Origin: Nemertoderma westbladi
Lineage: Eukaryota; Xenacoelomorpha; Nemertodermatida; Nemertodermatidae
Length of the DNA stretch: 49,495 nucleotides
Reading direction: 5' to 3'
Assembly: GCA_032718475.1 (NCBI GenBank)
Contig: JAUCBJ010002592.1
Location: 1 to 49,495, forward strand
The notes under the pieces were generated by a model. That model worked only from the letters and a program-made list of their open reading frames with translations, had not been told where the DNA came from and did no database searches. Below, piece after piece: positions 9,653-20,978 of the stretch; position 1 is the stretch's first letter, and each line of letters opens with the position of its first letter. A program made the position numbers and the translations under genes.

Positions 9653-10541
9653 TTTGACGAAGGGAGGGCCACTTAATTAGAATTTCTTCCAAACGTAAAA
9701 TTCCATTCGTTACATCTTTGCGGCGTTCAGCATATGAGTCGACCTCGTCACTACAAGCTGTGACATCATGTATAGTGTCTGATGCATTGCGCACCTCTGG
9801 CGCTTTTTCTGGTAAAAAATTCACGACACCATGACGTGCTTTCTTTATGGATTTATGGGTGCTACCTTTCTTCTTACCAGAATTAATCTTTACTTCTAGG
9901 GCTCCTAGCTGAGACATTTTGCGTCGATAATCGGACATACGCGATTGAATTTTATAAACCCAGATCTCGTATCCCGATTTATCAAGTCGATCCTTAGACC
10001 TTAGAGCCGGATACCTCTCCACAAGTTGACGGGCTGCATCATTAAATAAAGACAATGTGGGGTATGGGGTTAAGCGATATAGCTTTTTAGCAATTGGACC
10101 CAATATATCCCCTTTGATTTTTTTTAATTTTTGTAGTTCTGATATCTCAGTAATGTTTGATATTGCATGTTGAACATCAAGGTCGAATTCAGGCAAAACA
10201 AATGAGACAGAATGATGATTATTGCGAAAGTTGAGACTGTTTTGGGCACTTGTAGAAGGTAGATCAGGTGAATTAAAGAACATACTGACGTCAAATTGTG
10301 ATGTAGGCTCAATGCCTTCACTGGTGCTTCCACTGTTACTGGTTTCCATAGTTCCAGATTTTTCCTTTTGAATTGCATGTTTGAGTAACAGCTCCTGTCC
10401 TCTGACTAAATTGAGCCTATCACCATCATCACTATCCAGCAATGACAGTACAAATCTGCTGTTTACGCCGAATTCATTAAGAGATTTAATAGTTTCTTGT
10501 GTAAATGAGTATGAACTCAAATAGTTTTCCCAGTCACTCAT
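9653..10541 (-). CDS. SAM-domain companion gene of the CACTA-like element, first exon
   Basis: The start ATG is at 10539-10541. Residues 1-65 (MSDWENYLSSYSFTQETIKSL, FVLSLLDSDDGDRLNLVRGQELLLKHAI) look like a divergent sterile alpha motif: a W-x2-YL start, a G-V turn and an LNL.RGQ..LL block. After a Ser-rich linker, residues about 155-225 contain LTPYPTLSLFNDAARQLVERYPALR and GYEIWVYKIQSRMSDYRR, the conserved block of SAMD3-like proteins. The exon is open over 296 codons and ends in a donor GAG|GTTAGT. Its role in transposition is unknown. Many such proteins annotated as host genes may be transposon cargo. Confidence 0.7.
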
Positions 10542-10651
10542 AATACTTGATTCTCGTAAAGTATAAATAAGATTTACACATACAATTTACAGATTAACAT
10601 ATACATACAGTATATCGGCCAATGCCAATATGACTTACAAATGCGAACAAT

Positions 10652-13304
10652 CTACCAAATGCTAAATTTCAGAGGTACGTACACTTTCGAGCTTAAAACA
10701 CTATTGTAGGCAGACAATGGATAATAATTCACAGTTTTGTCAGATAGAATGTCAACAAAATAATAACTATTAAATGTAGTGATTTGATTCAGACCAAGTT
10801 CTTCATGAATTTCTGAATTGTATTTTTCACAAAGGAAAGATGGTGTCCCCTCACGGCCATCTGTATGGAAACTCGAAAAAATATGCAAAATGTCATAAAA
10901 TGATTCAGCAATGTCCACCAACCAATCGTGCTTATGGTACATAATGTCATTGATAGCAACCGAATCACTGACAAGGCATTGTTCATGGTCATCCGCAAAT
11001 GCGCTTGTAAGAAGTAAGCTGACTGCATTTGGCTCGAGCAGTAAATCTTCAATACCTACTGAGTGGAGATTTGTATAAAAAACTGCTTCACCATTTATGA
11101 AAGTCTTTGTCTCTAAGTGGTATGTAACACTTAACTGGTGATTGGTTATCATCGTTTTTATAGGATTCTTAAAGTTCTGGGCTTTGCGAATAGTTTTCTT
11201 AAAGAAATAGTGTTTCGACTCATTCCGAAATACAGCATACTGGCACAATGGACCGTACCGAAGTATGAGCTCTGGATAATGATCCAAGAAATGGTGCTTT
11301 GGCTTTATAGATTCGCCAGGAAAGCAATGAATATAAAGTAACTTATGATCACGAATAAGTGAACTCAGTATTACAAGACTTCTTTGAGTTACATTAGTTG
11401 AAAAAACTCTCTCCATAATTTATCTGAGGGACAAAATAACATCCCATAATGGACTTATAAATTCAACAATTTTATGTTCAAAAATAACTGGAAATAACTT
11501 CAATAATGTTCGAATTTCAGCTGCAGTACCTGGAAATATGGTTGTAGTGGTTGTGAGTGATGAGTATGGTATATTTATTTTGTCACGTGTGTTGTATCTA
11601 AAGCCATTTATTAGTTAATTTATTTCAACCAAGGAGAGCCCATTCATGGATCTTGAAATTGCTTTGAAAACTAGTGCAAGCTCCAGTGGAGCAATTCCCT
11701 CCAGAATATCATGCATCGGATCTGGAGGAAGTGAGATGGTAGCATTAAATGATGAAAGTTTGTTAAAGGGGCATTCAGACATTACACCATAAGTTTCTGT
11801 ATCTTGTGCTAGCTGCAGACTGTACATTTCTGCAGTCCTGAACACAAAGTTAATTTCAGAACTAATATCCTGAATATCAAAATTTCGTGCCATGCAGTAC
11901 CTGCATGGATACAACACATTGGGACTAAAGCATTCGTTAAACCCACCAATCATATGAGCTCCCAGATTATCTGAAGATAGATGTAGTATTCCAACTCTAA
12001 TGTTTTTTAAGAAACCATTCTCAAGTTTTATTAGGTCATTGACAAGAGGTTCAAGAACAGTTTCCATACCATACAGTTTTAGAAGGGTTGACCTGAACAT
12101 GAGGGCAATCTGAATTGATTTCATAGACGACCGAAACTGAACAGGTAAATTAAGTAAACTCCAGTAAATGACAGCCATTTTATTTTTTTTACGGGTTGTT
12201 CCAAGTGGATTAGTTATACCAAATTCGTCAAAATATAAAGAAATTACGATTAGGCCATGAGGAGAACGGCACTGAAAAAATGCATTTTCCTGGAAGTACT
12301 GGCCCGTTTAGAAATTACAAGTTTTGAATGAAACAGAACCACATTCCTTTGGTGCAATCACGTTAATATGCTTTGCCACTGCTTCATCACTTAGAAAAAG
12401 TTGCAACATTTCTGATACAGGAATGAAGTAGTATGTTCTGTAAGACTTACTCCTAGTACGAGTAGTACTATCATTGAGAACTATTTCTTGAGGGGGGACA
12501 TATAGACAGTTCTCTTTGATATAATTTTTCCAGCGATAACAAGTTGATAAGTTAGTTGGTATTTCACCAGTACTCGATGGTATTCTACCTTCTGGAACAG
12601 AAGAACATTGGGTATATATTGGAAAACTCGACTTAAGTTTGCTCATATTATCTTCGTCGAGTTTAAGATAATTTTGCAACGAAGAAAATGACGCTGCAAT
12701 GAGTTCATTAATATCATTAATCATGGCCATGATATTAGATTCTGCTATGTTATATATTAGATTACATTTCAGCAAAAACAATGCCAGTTGTTTCGTGGTA
12801 TTGTCCTTGATAATCGAAATGCCGTCAGCATTTTCCATGTTTTCATTACCTGTGTTACCCCTCAGATTTTCAGGAACATCTTCAATGTCAAGTAAGTAAA
12901 TGGATTTTAAACATTGCACTGCATTATCAGAAATGTAACCACTGTGATATTTCGATATATGGGAAGAAAAATTGTTTTTGTCTTCTGAGCTGTAACTACA
13001 AAGCTTAAAAAAACTCCATCTTATTCACACCACAACGATTTGATACAACATGATGTCTCAGATCTTTTATAAAAACAAACTGTGAATTGCAAATGGCACA
13101 TACAATTTGATGGCGAGTCCCAGAAAGTTGATGCAATGAAAAATGGGTCTGCAGGATTTTTAAACTGCGGCATTTAAAAGAACACGAGATTTCATAACAA
13201 GGAAACGATACGGTTGACGCCAAAGCGTGGTGAACTATTCGATAGTGACTCAACAATGAAGACTCTGGTGAAATGACTCGTGAACATAGTTTACAAACTG
13301 GCAT
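10652..13304 (-). pseudogene. Tnp2-like DDE transposase with N-terminal C2H2 fingers, broken
   Basis: Starting at MPVCKLCSRVIS (ATG 13302-13304), three or four C2H2-type fingers run to about 12960 (CKLC...H..H, CAICNSQF, KLCSYSSE). A homopolymer frameshift occurs at 13005-13014. The core follows: LYFDEFGITNP near 12220 (likely first catalytic Asp), YWSLLNLP, LEPLVNDLIKLENG, ILHLSSDNLGAH (second Asp near 11970), CRYCMA, LPPDPMHDILEGIAPLEL near 11720 (candidate Glu), then KPKHHFLDHYPELI and NESKHYFFK. The NLP and PL..L..L.G blocks match CACTA Tnp2-type transposases. In-frame TAA stops lie at 12308-12310, 11615-11617 and 11420-11422. All pieces after the frameshift share one frame, so decay is slight. 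Confidence 0.75.
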
Positions 13305-14146
13305 TGTGCAACAATATATCAAAATAATAATTATTATCAAAATCAATAGATTAGCTAACCTCATATTACATAAATAAATTGTTTGATTTAATAATATCAA
13401 GGTTGCATTATTTTGTTAACATTCAATAAAATTAAAGTTTGAAATTAAAGTAAACAAACTATGTACATACTATATATGTACATACTACTGTGTATAGGAA
13501 AGGAACTGTACGGTGGCCCACCATATTATGTTCAAGTCTGCTGACTAGAGACATTTCACAGTGACGTACTGGTATAAAACCATTAAGAATAATAAAACAC
13601 GTTCGTGGGGCATCACGCAGCACGCGAACTTGTGCAAGTTCGAAACAAGGTCGATTTGATCTGGAGTCAAAAGTTCGAGAGGTATTTGCCCGTAACTTTA
13701 AAAAATATTGGAACTTTTTCTCTAGTATGCCAATACAAAATTTGGTTGAAAATGGTTAAAATCTTCAAAAGTTATTTACGAATGAATTTTTCATTACAGA
13801 CGGTCAGAAAAACAGACAGAGACATGCAATTTTGCCTTATTTACTAATTATAATTGTGGGCTAAGGCTCGCCCTGACTGCGTGGCTCGGCCTACATTGGC
13901 ATTTCGGATTCCACTTTGCGTCATAGATGAATTTAGTACAATTAGAAATGCCTCATAGCATGAACATCACAGGTACAACAGACTTCCGCCGCATCATGGG
14001 GATACAGGCACATATGGAAACGTCACCTACGCCAGGGTTATGCCATGGTTATAACTTATCGCAGTTAATATCATCGCGCAGAACGATAACTAAGAGAACT
14101 ACGCAGCGCGCAGTCGGCCAGTTGTACTGATTTTGTACCAGCACAG
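13305..14146. other. Non-coding part of the CACTA-like element
   Basis: This is the likely promoter side of the transposase gene on the minus strand. No coding motif is visible; the short plus-strand frames here lack any recognisable signature. A CAGACGGTCAGAAAAACAGACAGAGACA block near 13798-13825 resembles the GACAGACAGACGGAC signature of MITE interiors (see also 37672-37690). Confidence 0.4.
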
Positions 14147-15175
14147 GGCCGTATTAACGGCGGGACTTTTGGGACTGCAGTCCCAGGCCCCGCGAAGGGT
14201 TTGGGGCCCCCCAGAAGAAAGAAATGTCCTTACATTAAATATAATATTGTGGGAATCACGTTTGAACATACAAAGAATATCGTACCCAGATGAACAAATG
14301 CGAAATCCACATAACACATTATACTACTGAAAATATACCATACCATACCTCTCTGCCTCTCCAATTGCTCTCTGTAAACCTTGCCAAAGGGCAAGAAAGG
14401 CGGGGGAGGGGGGGGGGGTGGTCTTGGTGGTGATAATGTAACGAATATTACTAACAGTAGATAGCAGTAGGCTTACTATCAATGCTGTAACAGTGTAGAA
14501 TTGAATGTCTCCCGTCTGCAGACTTAAACATATTAAAAAAGGCAAAAGTGAGTACATTGATGTTAAAAAGGCAAAAGTGAGTACATTGACGTTATAAAGG
14601 CAAAAGTAGGTACAGAGAGGTTACTAATAATAATAAGTACTGGTAAAAAGCGGTATGCTAATAATACATGAATTAGGCCCTTTATAGTAATAGGAAAATA
14701 GGAAATTTTATAAACCGTGAACCTATCACCTAAGCAGGCAGACAGAGGATGTCTAAAAATTAAACTACACTTACTGACTTACCATACCACTACACCAACC
14801 AGTCATATTTAGTATTTACATTTACATAGTTACCTACATCGTATGCCTTGCGATGAAAGAAGAAAAATCTGTATTAGGCCAAACAGTTTCCTCCTCTTAA
14901 ACAATAGTTCTACTGCTATTCACCAATCATAAACCAGTTATCAGGCAAGTTACCAGGGAAACGAATTTTGCTATAACCGTTTTGGTTAAATGTAAACAAT
15001 GATTTACCATAAATAGTTCATGGTGAAATTGCTAGATCTTTAATGGTATAAAAATAGAGTTCAATATTGTATGTATTTTACCTTAAATACATTATATTAA
15101 ATCCCCAAAACGTATCTGGATTATTGTATGTGTTACACCATAATTTAATCGTGGTGAAAATAAATACGGCTCTTG
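14147..15175. repeat. Possible hAT-type MITE inside the CACTA-like element
   Basis: The sequence from CAGGGCCGTATTAACGG (about 14147) through GGACTGCAGTCCCAGGCCCCG resembles the ends of many hAT-type non-autonomous elements. A degenerate inverse, AAATACGGCTCTTG, lies near 15162-15175. I could not find a convincing 8-bp duplication. A short tandem repeat (about 33 bp, three copies with GGCAAAAGTGAGTACATTGA) lies at 14535-14620. Confidence 0.35.
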
Positions 15176-15817
15176 GTATAATTGGGATTTCTGTTGAATT
15201 TTGACACATTTGTTTAAATGCAAAATAATGTAGCTAACTTTATTATATTTCTCAAATATTTTGAGGCAAAACAGTTCACTTTCAAGAAACCATTCTAGGT
15301 ATTTTACCTAGTTTAAAAAGGAACAATTTTGCCACAAATCATTTAAAAGAAAAACGCCCTTACTGTGGTGTATTGATGCACTTATGATTTTACCATAATA
15401 AATATGAAGCAAATTTTTCCATTTTTTTACAGTGTATGTGTTGTTGGGTTGGTTAAGAAGCCTAAATTATTATCCTAGTTAATAGCTGGATCTCATTCAG
15501 GGACTGTTATAATATCATCAATATTGTTGGTAATTAATATAACCAGCAACAAAAAAAACAAAAATGTTTTCACAAGTGTTTTTATAATTTCAAGGAAGTG
15601 CTAGCTAGTAAAAAAAAACACTAGCTACACCTTAATAAATAATATATAATAATGTTCTCGAACACTTACCAATAACAAAAATAAAAAAAATTACAGTATT
15701 TTTTAAAATTCAAAAAATAAACACTAGTAAATAACACTAGCTACCATAAAAAAATATCTCTACTAATGTTCTAGAACATTCACCAATATCAAAAAAGCAC
15801 TAAAAATTTGCTATCAG

Positions 15818-15915
15818 GAACCGGACAATTCGGTCCTGGACAATTCGGTCCCAGACTATTCGGTCCTAGGACAATTCGGTCCTAGGACAATGTCCAATGT
15901 CCGGGACTGAATTGT
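15818..15915. repeat. Right-end GGACCGAATTGTCC array
   Basis: Four or five copies of GGACAATTCGGTCC (one reads AGACTATTCGGTCC), a degenerate piece with GGACAATGTCC, and one inverse copy. This is the counterpart of the larger array at 6670-6930 and forms the other terminus of the foldback insertion. Confidence 0.85.
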
Positions 15916-15922
15916 CCTACAT

Positions 15923-15932
15923 CCATCTCTAC
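15923..15932. repeat. 10-bp target-site duplication, right copy (CCATCTCTAC)
   Basis: Identical to 6653-6662. It lies in the codons where the reading frame (LEPPGLSRDG on the minus strand) leaves the retroelement and enters the repeat array. Confidence 0.8.
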
Positions 15933-18398
15933 TGAGCCCGGGTGGTTCTAAGAGGGAGGGGACTCCACTGCTGGCCAGAGATCTTTTAATTATGTCATTG
16001 ACCATGGTATGTCTCGGATGTCGGCCTGCGCTACGCTTGCAGGAGAAACCATGCAGACCGTCTGACTCAACCTGACTACCACATAGTACACAGTTATGGG
16101 GTTCTGTAACCATGCATCCCAGGTGGGTGGCGTTGGAGAGCCGGAACTGTGTGTTGTTGAGTTTCAACCCTAGGGAAGAGGTTGGGACTGCATCTAACCA
16201 ACAACCTGCTACACTCGAGTTCAAGGAGTTTAGATGGGTGACGTCGACTGGGGTGGATGAAGAGTGGAGTCTGTTCCAAGTTTCCTCGAAGATGGGCCTC
16301 ATCCATGCGCTCTGATGGGTAGAATTGGGGGATGGAGTGGGTTCACCATCTGGGACCATCGATTTCCACTGCTCCAGTGTTTGAGATGTCATGGGGTCTA
16401 AGGGGGTCTCCTTTTGCTTGAGGAGGCGCCCTGCCAGACCAGCACTAGCAGCCGCAGAAGCCAGGAAGGTGGAAGGTGCGAGCTGTATAGCACTAGTGAG
16501 GCAGAAACCACCTATGCGGGCGGGGGAGAACAGCTTGTAACCATGCACGGTCATCGACTACGGAGTTTGCAACCTCACGGAGAGCATCTCTGATGGTTTG
16601 GTTAAACTTAGCGAGGATATCCGGTTTCGTGAAGCATGGTGCTGAGCGGAAGAAGTAGGTTAGTCTGGGAATTGAAAAATAATGTTTTAAGAGGTAGAGG
16701 TCATGGTGGGCGTCAATGTGCGGAAGCCGTTGTTAGCGTGGCCAGGATGTCAACCTCATCCTGCAGACATGTCTCAATGGCAGCATCACCAATCGTGGCA
16801 CCCAACATCATTAGTTCACCCAGGGGGAGAGTCTTCTTCCTAGAACAAACATCTTGGAACGCGTTTTGGATGGCAGTCTGTGTTTCCTCTGACTCAGCAC
16901 CAAGGAAAAAGAGCTCGCACTTGGAAGGTTTGATCTCGAGACCACACTTCGATCCCTCGGAGATTATACGCTTGAGGTCATTGGGGACTACCCGGAAGTC
17001 ACCGCCGAGGTTGCCATCATCGAGGTACCAGATATTAATCCTGGAATCAAGAGACTGTATGAATGTGTTGATGGTGTCCCCTAATGACTTTGGCCGATCC
17101 GTATCTGCCTGTTGGACACCTTCATCTGAGAGGATGATGTCCTCTGACCTACAGTTCAAGAGGAAGCTCGGCTCACCATATGCAGACAGGGTGTAATTGT
17201 ACATTGTAGGGTAAGTCTGGTAGAGGGTCTCTAGCATGGTTTTCACGGCGGATGGAGTTGAAGGCATTAGCAGAGTCAATTTTTAAGAGGACAGTTCCCA
17301 GCTCATTTGGAGACTCCACCAAGATTCTCGCCGCATGGGCGGCTGCCTCGGCCCCACCTTTGGTGCCGATGCCGAGCTGGACTGCACAGAATGATTTCAT
17401 CCGCTCGCTCTTTACTAATGTCCCGGCGAACTTCGCAGTTAAACGATGCAGGGTCAAACCTACAGCTATGGGGCGAATTCCTCCTGAATTCTTGGTGAAG
17501 GTGAACAGGTTCGCACTAAAAAATATTGGCCTCACACACTGAGGAACCTCACCGGCGATTATGATGTCAATGAAGCGGCATAGGCTAGCGACTAACCGTA
17601 TCCCTGCATCACCATTCGTTGGTCCTATTAGTTCTTTAAAGACTTGTGGCCCAATACCATCTGGGCCTCCCGCACTTCCACTGGGGAATGAGAGGAGCAG
17701 CTCACGGACAACATTGGCAGAGACCGTGATGGGAGGTGCAGGTACCCGTCTATCTGCTGGATGGCTTGGCTTAGGCGCACTGAGTCAAGTGTCTCCGTTG
17801 TGTTTGGTGCTAAGAAGTCCATGGAGGAGGCGATTCTGATAGCCCCTTTGATGTCCCCATCCTCAATTTTCTCAGCGACAGTGGTAGTGAGTCGGGGGGT
17901 GTCTCCCTGGGGGTGTTTGTCCCTGCGTGATGGTGGGCGAGGCTGGGTGAGTGATGGGTCTTGTTGATCGTTCCGGAATGTTTGGATCCTCTGGTTGACC
18001 TGCGAGGCAAGGGAACGCTGGTGGTGTTTTCCACTCCTGGATGGGGCAGGCAAACATTTGTGGCCTACCTGAAGCAACTGGACCCAACCCCCGACATGTG
18101 ATAGCTTAGTGGCTATGGAGGACAGGGTATCCGATAGAAGCTCCGCGAGGTTGTTTCTCGCACCCTTCGGTACTTGCCTCAGCTGTTTTGAACAACTACC
18201 GAGTAGTTGATCAAGCACCTCCTTTGGATTGGTAATGGGGGCTGATGGGTTGAACTGCTGAGGCAAAGGGGTAGTTGAGGAGCTGAGGGCTGGTTTCTTC
18301 CCCCCCCCCCCCCCCCTGGACACCTGGAATTGAATGGCCCATGGACTCGGAGGAGACCATTTGAGTTCACAGAAACTCATTTCTGGCACTCCGGGCAA
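15923..18398 (-). pseudogene. ULP1-RT retroelement, reverse transcriptase and zinc-ribbon region
   Basis: This is the body of a non-LTR-type polymerase. The N-terminal region 18398-17628 has VPKGARNNLAELLSD, SLASQVNQRI and EDGDIKGAIRIASS. RT motifs follow: GGIRPIAVGLTLHRL and VQLGIGTKGGAEAA near 17380-17470, LLKIDSANAFNS near 17270 (first catalytic Asp), the decayed GVQQADTDRP near 17110, IWYLDDGNLGG near 17020 (YxDD-like) and LEIKPSKCELFF. The 16554-15923 part has GCWLDAVP, a Cys-rich knuckle CVLCGSQVESDGLHGFSC and LEPPGLSRDG. At least three frameshifts occur. The C-terminal domain continues at 6652 on the far side of the 9.26-kb insertion. Confidence 0.85.
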
Positions 18399-19168
18399 TG
18401 CGGGTGTGGTACCTCAGGACACGACGCAGAGGCTTTCGTGATGCTTGGAGTAGCGGGGATCTCTAAGACTCGCGGTGATTCCCCCTTTGGAAGGGGGGAG
18501 GAACTTGGGGAGGTTCCTATGCATAACACTGACGACTCTATTTCTCGGAGAAGGCGCTCCCGAAATGCCTGGATGGTGGAGTCAATGATTCCCCGTGTTG
18601 AACCTCCCTCTATGCACACCTTAGCAAAGCAGCAGACGTAAACTCCGCAGTGGTGGGAGTTGTATTGTCTCCTTGAGGGTGGATCTACTGTGACGTTGGG
18701 GATTGGAACGTTCAGCCTCCCTGCCTCCAGGGATGCCTACTCGATGATGGAGCGGGAAACTGAGTCATTTGCTCCCCCCATTGAGTCGAAGAAACAAAGA
18801 CGGGACTTTTTCGGGTGGTGGGTTGCGAGTACCCAGTGGCAGCGGTTCAGGATGGGGAATATGATTGTGTCTAGTGCGAAAATGTTGCAGTTCCTTGTCC
18901 AATGCTGAACTGCTTTATACCCCCCAGTGGGAGGTGCATATAGCTCATGGAAGTGGTGGCTGAAAATCCTGACATTCTCCCTCCCGCTGGCGAATGATGA
19001 ATGGATAGCATGTATCATATTGTCAGTAAGCCACGCCACGCCAAGCCACGCCACATCCCGTTGGGTTATGGATACCCCGGCATAGGTGTAAGTTTCCTCA
19101 GCTGGGGCCGGGACATCTGAGACCAGGATAGACTCGGATAGTATGACGAGACTGTCATCGGACTCCAT
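18377..19168 (-). pseudogene. ULP1-like cysteine protease domain of the retroelement
   Basis: From MESDDSLVILSES (ATG 19166-19168) the frame reads WLTDNMIHAIHSS, FALDTIIFPILNRCHWVLATHH (catalytic His in HW), SRLCFFDSMGG (catalytic Asp) and, after an in-frame TAG near 18737, YNSHHCGVYVCCFA (the Cys of the CGV.V block). The H-D-C order and spacing match the ULP1/C48 SUMO-protease fold. The domain is N-terminal to RT on the same strand in what looks like one element. A run of C at 18301-18316 probably caused the frame change into the next segment. The protease would be a processing or deconjugation activity; its target is unknown. Confidence 0.75.
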
Positions 19169-19850
19169 ATTTGACCAGCCCAAAACGAGTTGAATATTGA
19201 ATGTTGAACTGATTTTAATATTTATCACTGAATATATATTATAATATTTATTTATAATATTATCACTGACTAATATTTGAAACTGCAATAATAGCTTAAT
19301 AATTTAATGCTTTATAATAATGCTTAATAATTTAATAATGCTTTAAAATAGTGTTATTAAAAGAAACAATCCAGAAGAACACTATGCAAAATATTAGTAT
19401 ATGTAGTGAACTAAATGTAATTCATTAAACTGTGTAAAACTGTGTATTTTAATAAAATATATACTTTTTTAAGCTAGTACTAAAATAGCTACTTGTTTTT
19501 TTCTAAATTTTCTACATTATTTTCAATAAATAAATGAAGAAATGAAGAATTCTGTAATTGTTTATCGAGTTTTGTAATCTTTAATTGTTTAGTGCCTTTT
19601 GTATACTGTACTTTGTTTTGTTTATTGTTGATTTATTTTGTTTGTACTGTCTATATTGTTAATGAAATATTTATAATTTGCCTAATTGTCTTATTGTTGC
19701 TAATTGACAATTGTAATTGAATTTATGCCTAATTGATATAATTAAAATTCCAATTATTTAATTGTTACTGAAATTTGATTAATAACAATTGAATTTGGAA
19801 GAATTGGGAAGAATTAAAAAAGGCCTCATAATCCAAAGACATATAATGAA
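19169..19850. other. AT-rich stretch, possible 5' UTR of the ULP1-RT element
   Basis: The stretch has very low GC and many AATTG/CAATT and TAATA words, with no coding signal on either strand. It lies upstream of the ULP1 start codon on the minus strand, and its left boundary with the next element is not visible. Confidence 0.4.
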
Positions 19851-20420
19851 CTCCGTGATGTTGTTGGGGATCTGGCCTCTCTAGCATTTGGACCACGAAA
19901 CGTGACAGTCGGAACCCATAGTCAGAGACCAGCCTGGAGTAAGTGAAGAGGCAGGACTTTGGTGTGATGTAGGAGTTCCAGGGGCATTCAACCCGCGGAC
20001 TCAGGCGTTGTAAGATATCAAGGTCGTAAACCTTGACGCCGAGTCGTATGCGGGACGCCCTCCAATGAGGGTCCTAGAATCTTCGGAGGATGCTAAAACC
20101 GCACAATATGCGGAACCAGCGAGAGAGAGGAGAGCGGACTTTGCACACTTTGTAGTCATTTGCAATTGAGTTCTGGCACCGCAGGCCAACAACCTCCTGA
20201 GGATCTTCGCTGATAGGTTACACCACAACTGGGACAGACCTTACAGCACCGTCATGGAGTGGGTTCGCTGCTGTGTGCAGTTCGCCATAGTTCGAGGGGC
20301 TTCTCACTGCATCGGGGGGTCTAGGGTAAAGTGGCTCAGTGGTCTGGGTACTGAGGATGGAGCTGAATTGCCGATCATTCGACTCGTCTGACTCAGTAAA
20401 TTGAATCTGTAAACTATGTA
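19850..20420 (+). pseudogene. Second retroelement: C-terminal nuclease-like domain
   Basis: The plus strand reads LWCDVGVPGAFNPRTQAL, then IKVVNLDAESYAGRPP, an Ala/Glu-rich helix with YAEPARERRADFAHFV, RIFADRLHHNWDRPYS and VQFAIVRGASHCIGGSR, ending with a stop near 20390. The pattern (D-V-x2-P-G, then V.NLDA.SY, E..K..Y...R..F..FV, W..PYS, A.VRG) is the C-terminal domain of a family of RT proteins common in protists and invertebrates. Two internal stops (TAA near 20010, TGA near 20166) make it a pseudogene. No RT precedes it, so it is 5' truncated, as expected of a target-primed insertion. Confidence 0.7.
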
Positions 20421-20578
20421 ATGTGTTGTGCTTTCTCTTATTTGTATCTGTGCTAGTCTTTTTGGAATTATAGTGACTGTAGGTTCTTGTAAAATTCTCA
20501 GTGTATAATATTAATTGTAATTTCTGCTTTATATTATATTATTGTTAAAGCCATTTCATTGTACTAAACGGGGGTCTG
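20421..20578 (+). other. 3' tail of the second retroelement
   Basis: AT-rich non-coding sequence between the stop of the nuclease-like domain and the left inverted repeat of the next transposon. No poly-A run marks the end, so the tail may be cut by that transposon. Confidence 0.35.
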
Positions 20579-20978
20579 GGGGCGGCTATGACGCGCCATT
20601 AACGCCAAAAGGTCAGCAATAATATTAAAGGTTTTTCAAAGAATATTAGAGAATTTCAAAACATATTTTCGGCTAAAATAATTTGTTACATTTTTTCAGG
20701 TCTTCCATTCTGCCATTTTCGGCCGAAATATTTTATTACATTTTTTCAGCTCTCCAATTTGATGTCATTTTCGGCTGAAATTTCGGCAAAAATCTCGACC
20801 AAAATATTTTATTACATTTTCAGCTCTTTCATTTGATGAAATATTTCGTGATTTCCCAAGTTTGGAGGGCAAATTGAAATGATAATTGAAGTACGTATTT
20901 TGTTGCTTAGAATCTTGTTTCCTGAACATTTTCATCATCAGGCGGTACTGCGTTACTCATCAATTCGTTGTATTGCAA

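Larger units (their letters stand above)
7186..15434. mobile_element. CACTA/EnSpm-like DNA transposon, 8.25 kb
   Basis: The left end begins CACTGTAAAAAAAAT at 7186 and the right end is its inverse, TTTTTTTACAGTG, ending at 15434. The flanking dinucleotide is TA on both sides (7184-7185 and 15435-15436), fitting the 2-3 bp duplications of this superfamily. Subterminal TTACCA/TGGTAAA words recur inside the right end (about 15000-15420) and next to the left end. The element holds a minus-strand Tnp2-like DDE transposase gene and a minus-strand spliced SAM-domain gene. CACTG ends followed by an A-run are known from animal EnSpm elements. The transposase is broken, so this copy is inactive. Confidence 0.75.
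6663..15922. mobile_element. 9.26-kb foldback insertion with GGACCGAATTGTCC-array ends, hosting a CACTA-like element
   Basis: The insertion is bounded by a 10-bp duplication. Both ends carry arrays of the 14-mer GGACCGAATTGTCC in alternating orientation (about 6670-6930 and 15818-15915). Inside the arrays the arms remain inversely similar, for example ATGTTCTAGAAC followed by TAGCTAGTGTT near 6957-7010 and its inverse near 15720-15775. Removing the CACTA-like element at 7186-15434 leaves a foldback of about 1.0 kb without coding capacity. The foldback is therefore non-autonomous and its mobilising transposase is not in the window. Confidence 0.75.

Noticed and set aside
11420-12310. Alternative genetic code to explain in-frame TAA codons in the transposase
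   Set aside because: Other elements in the window show ordinary frameshifts and mixed stop types, and the 927-aa ORF and BEL frame end normally; simple decay is enough.
13605-13847. 80-codon plus-strand frame upstream of the CACTA transposase
   Set aside because: It contains a GACAGACAG-type low-complexity tail seen in non-coding MITEs and no domain; it is likely a chance frame.
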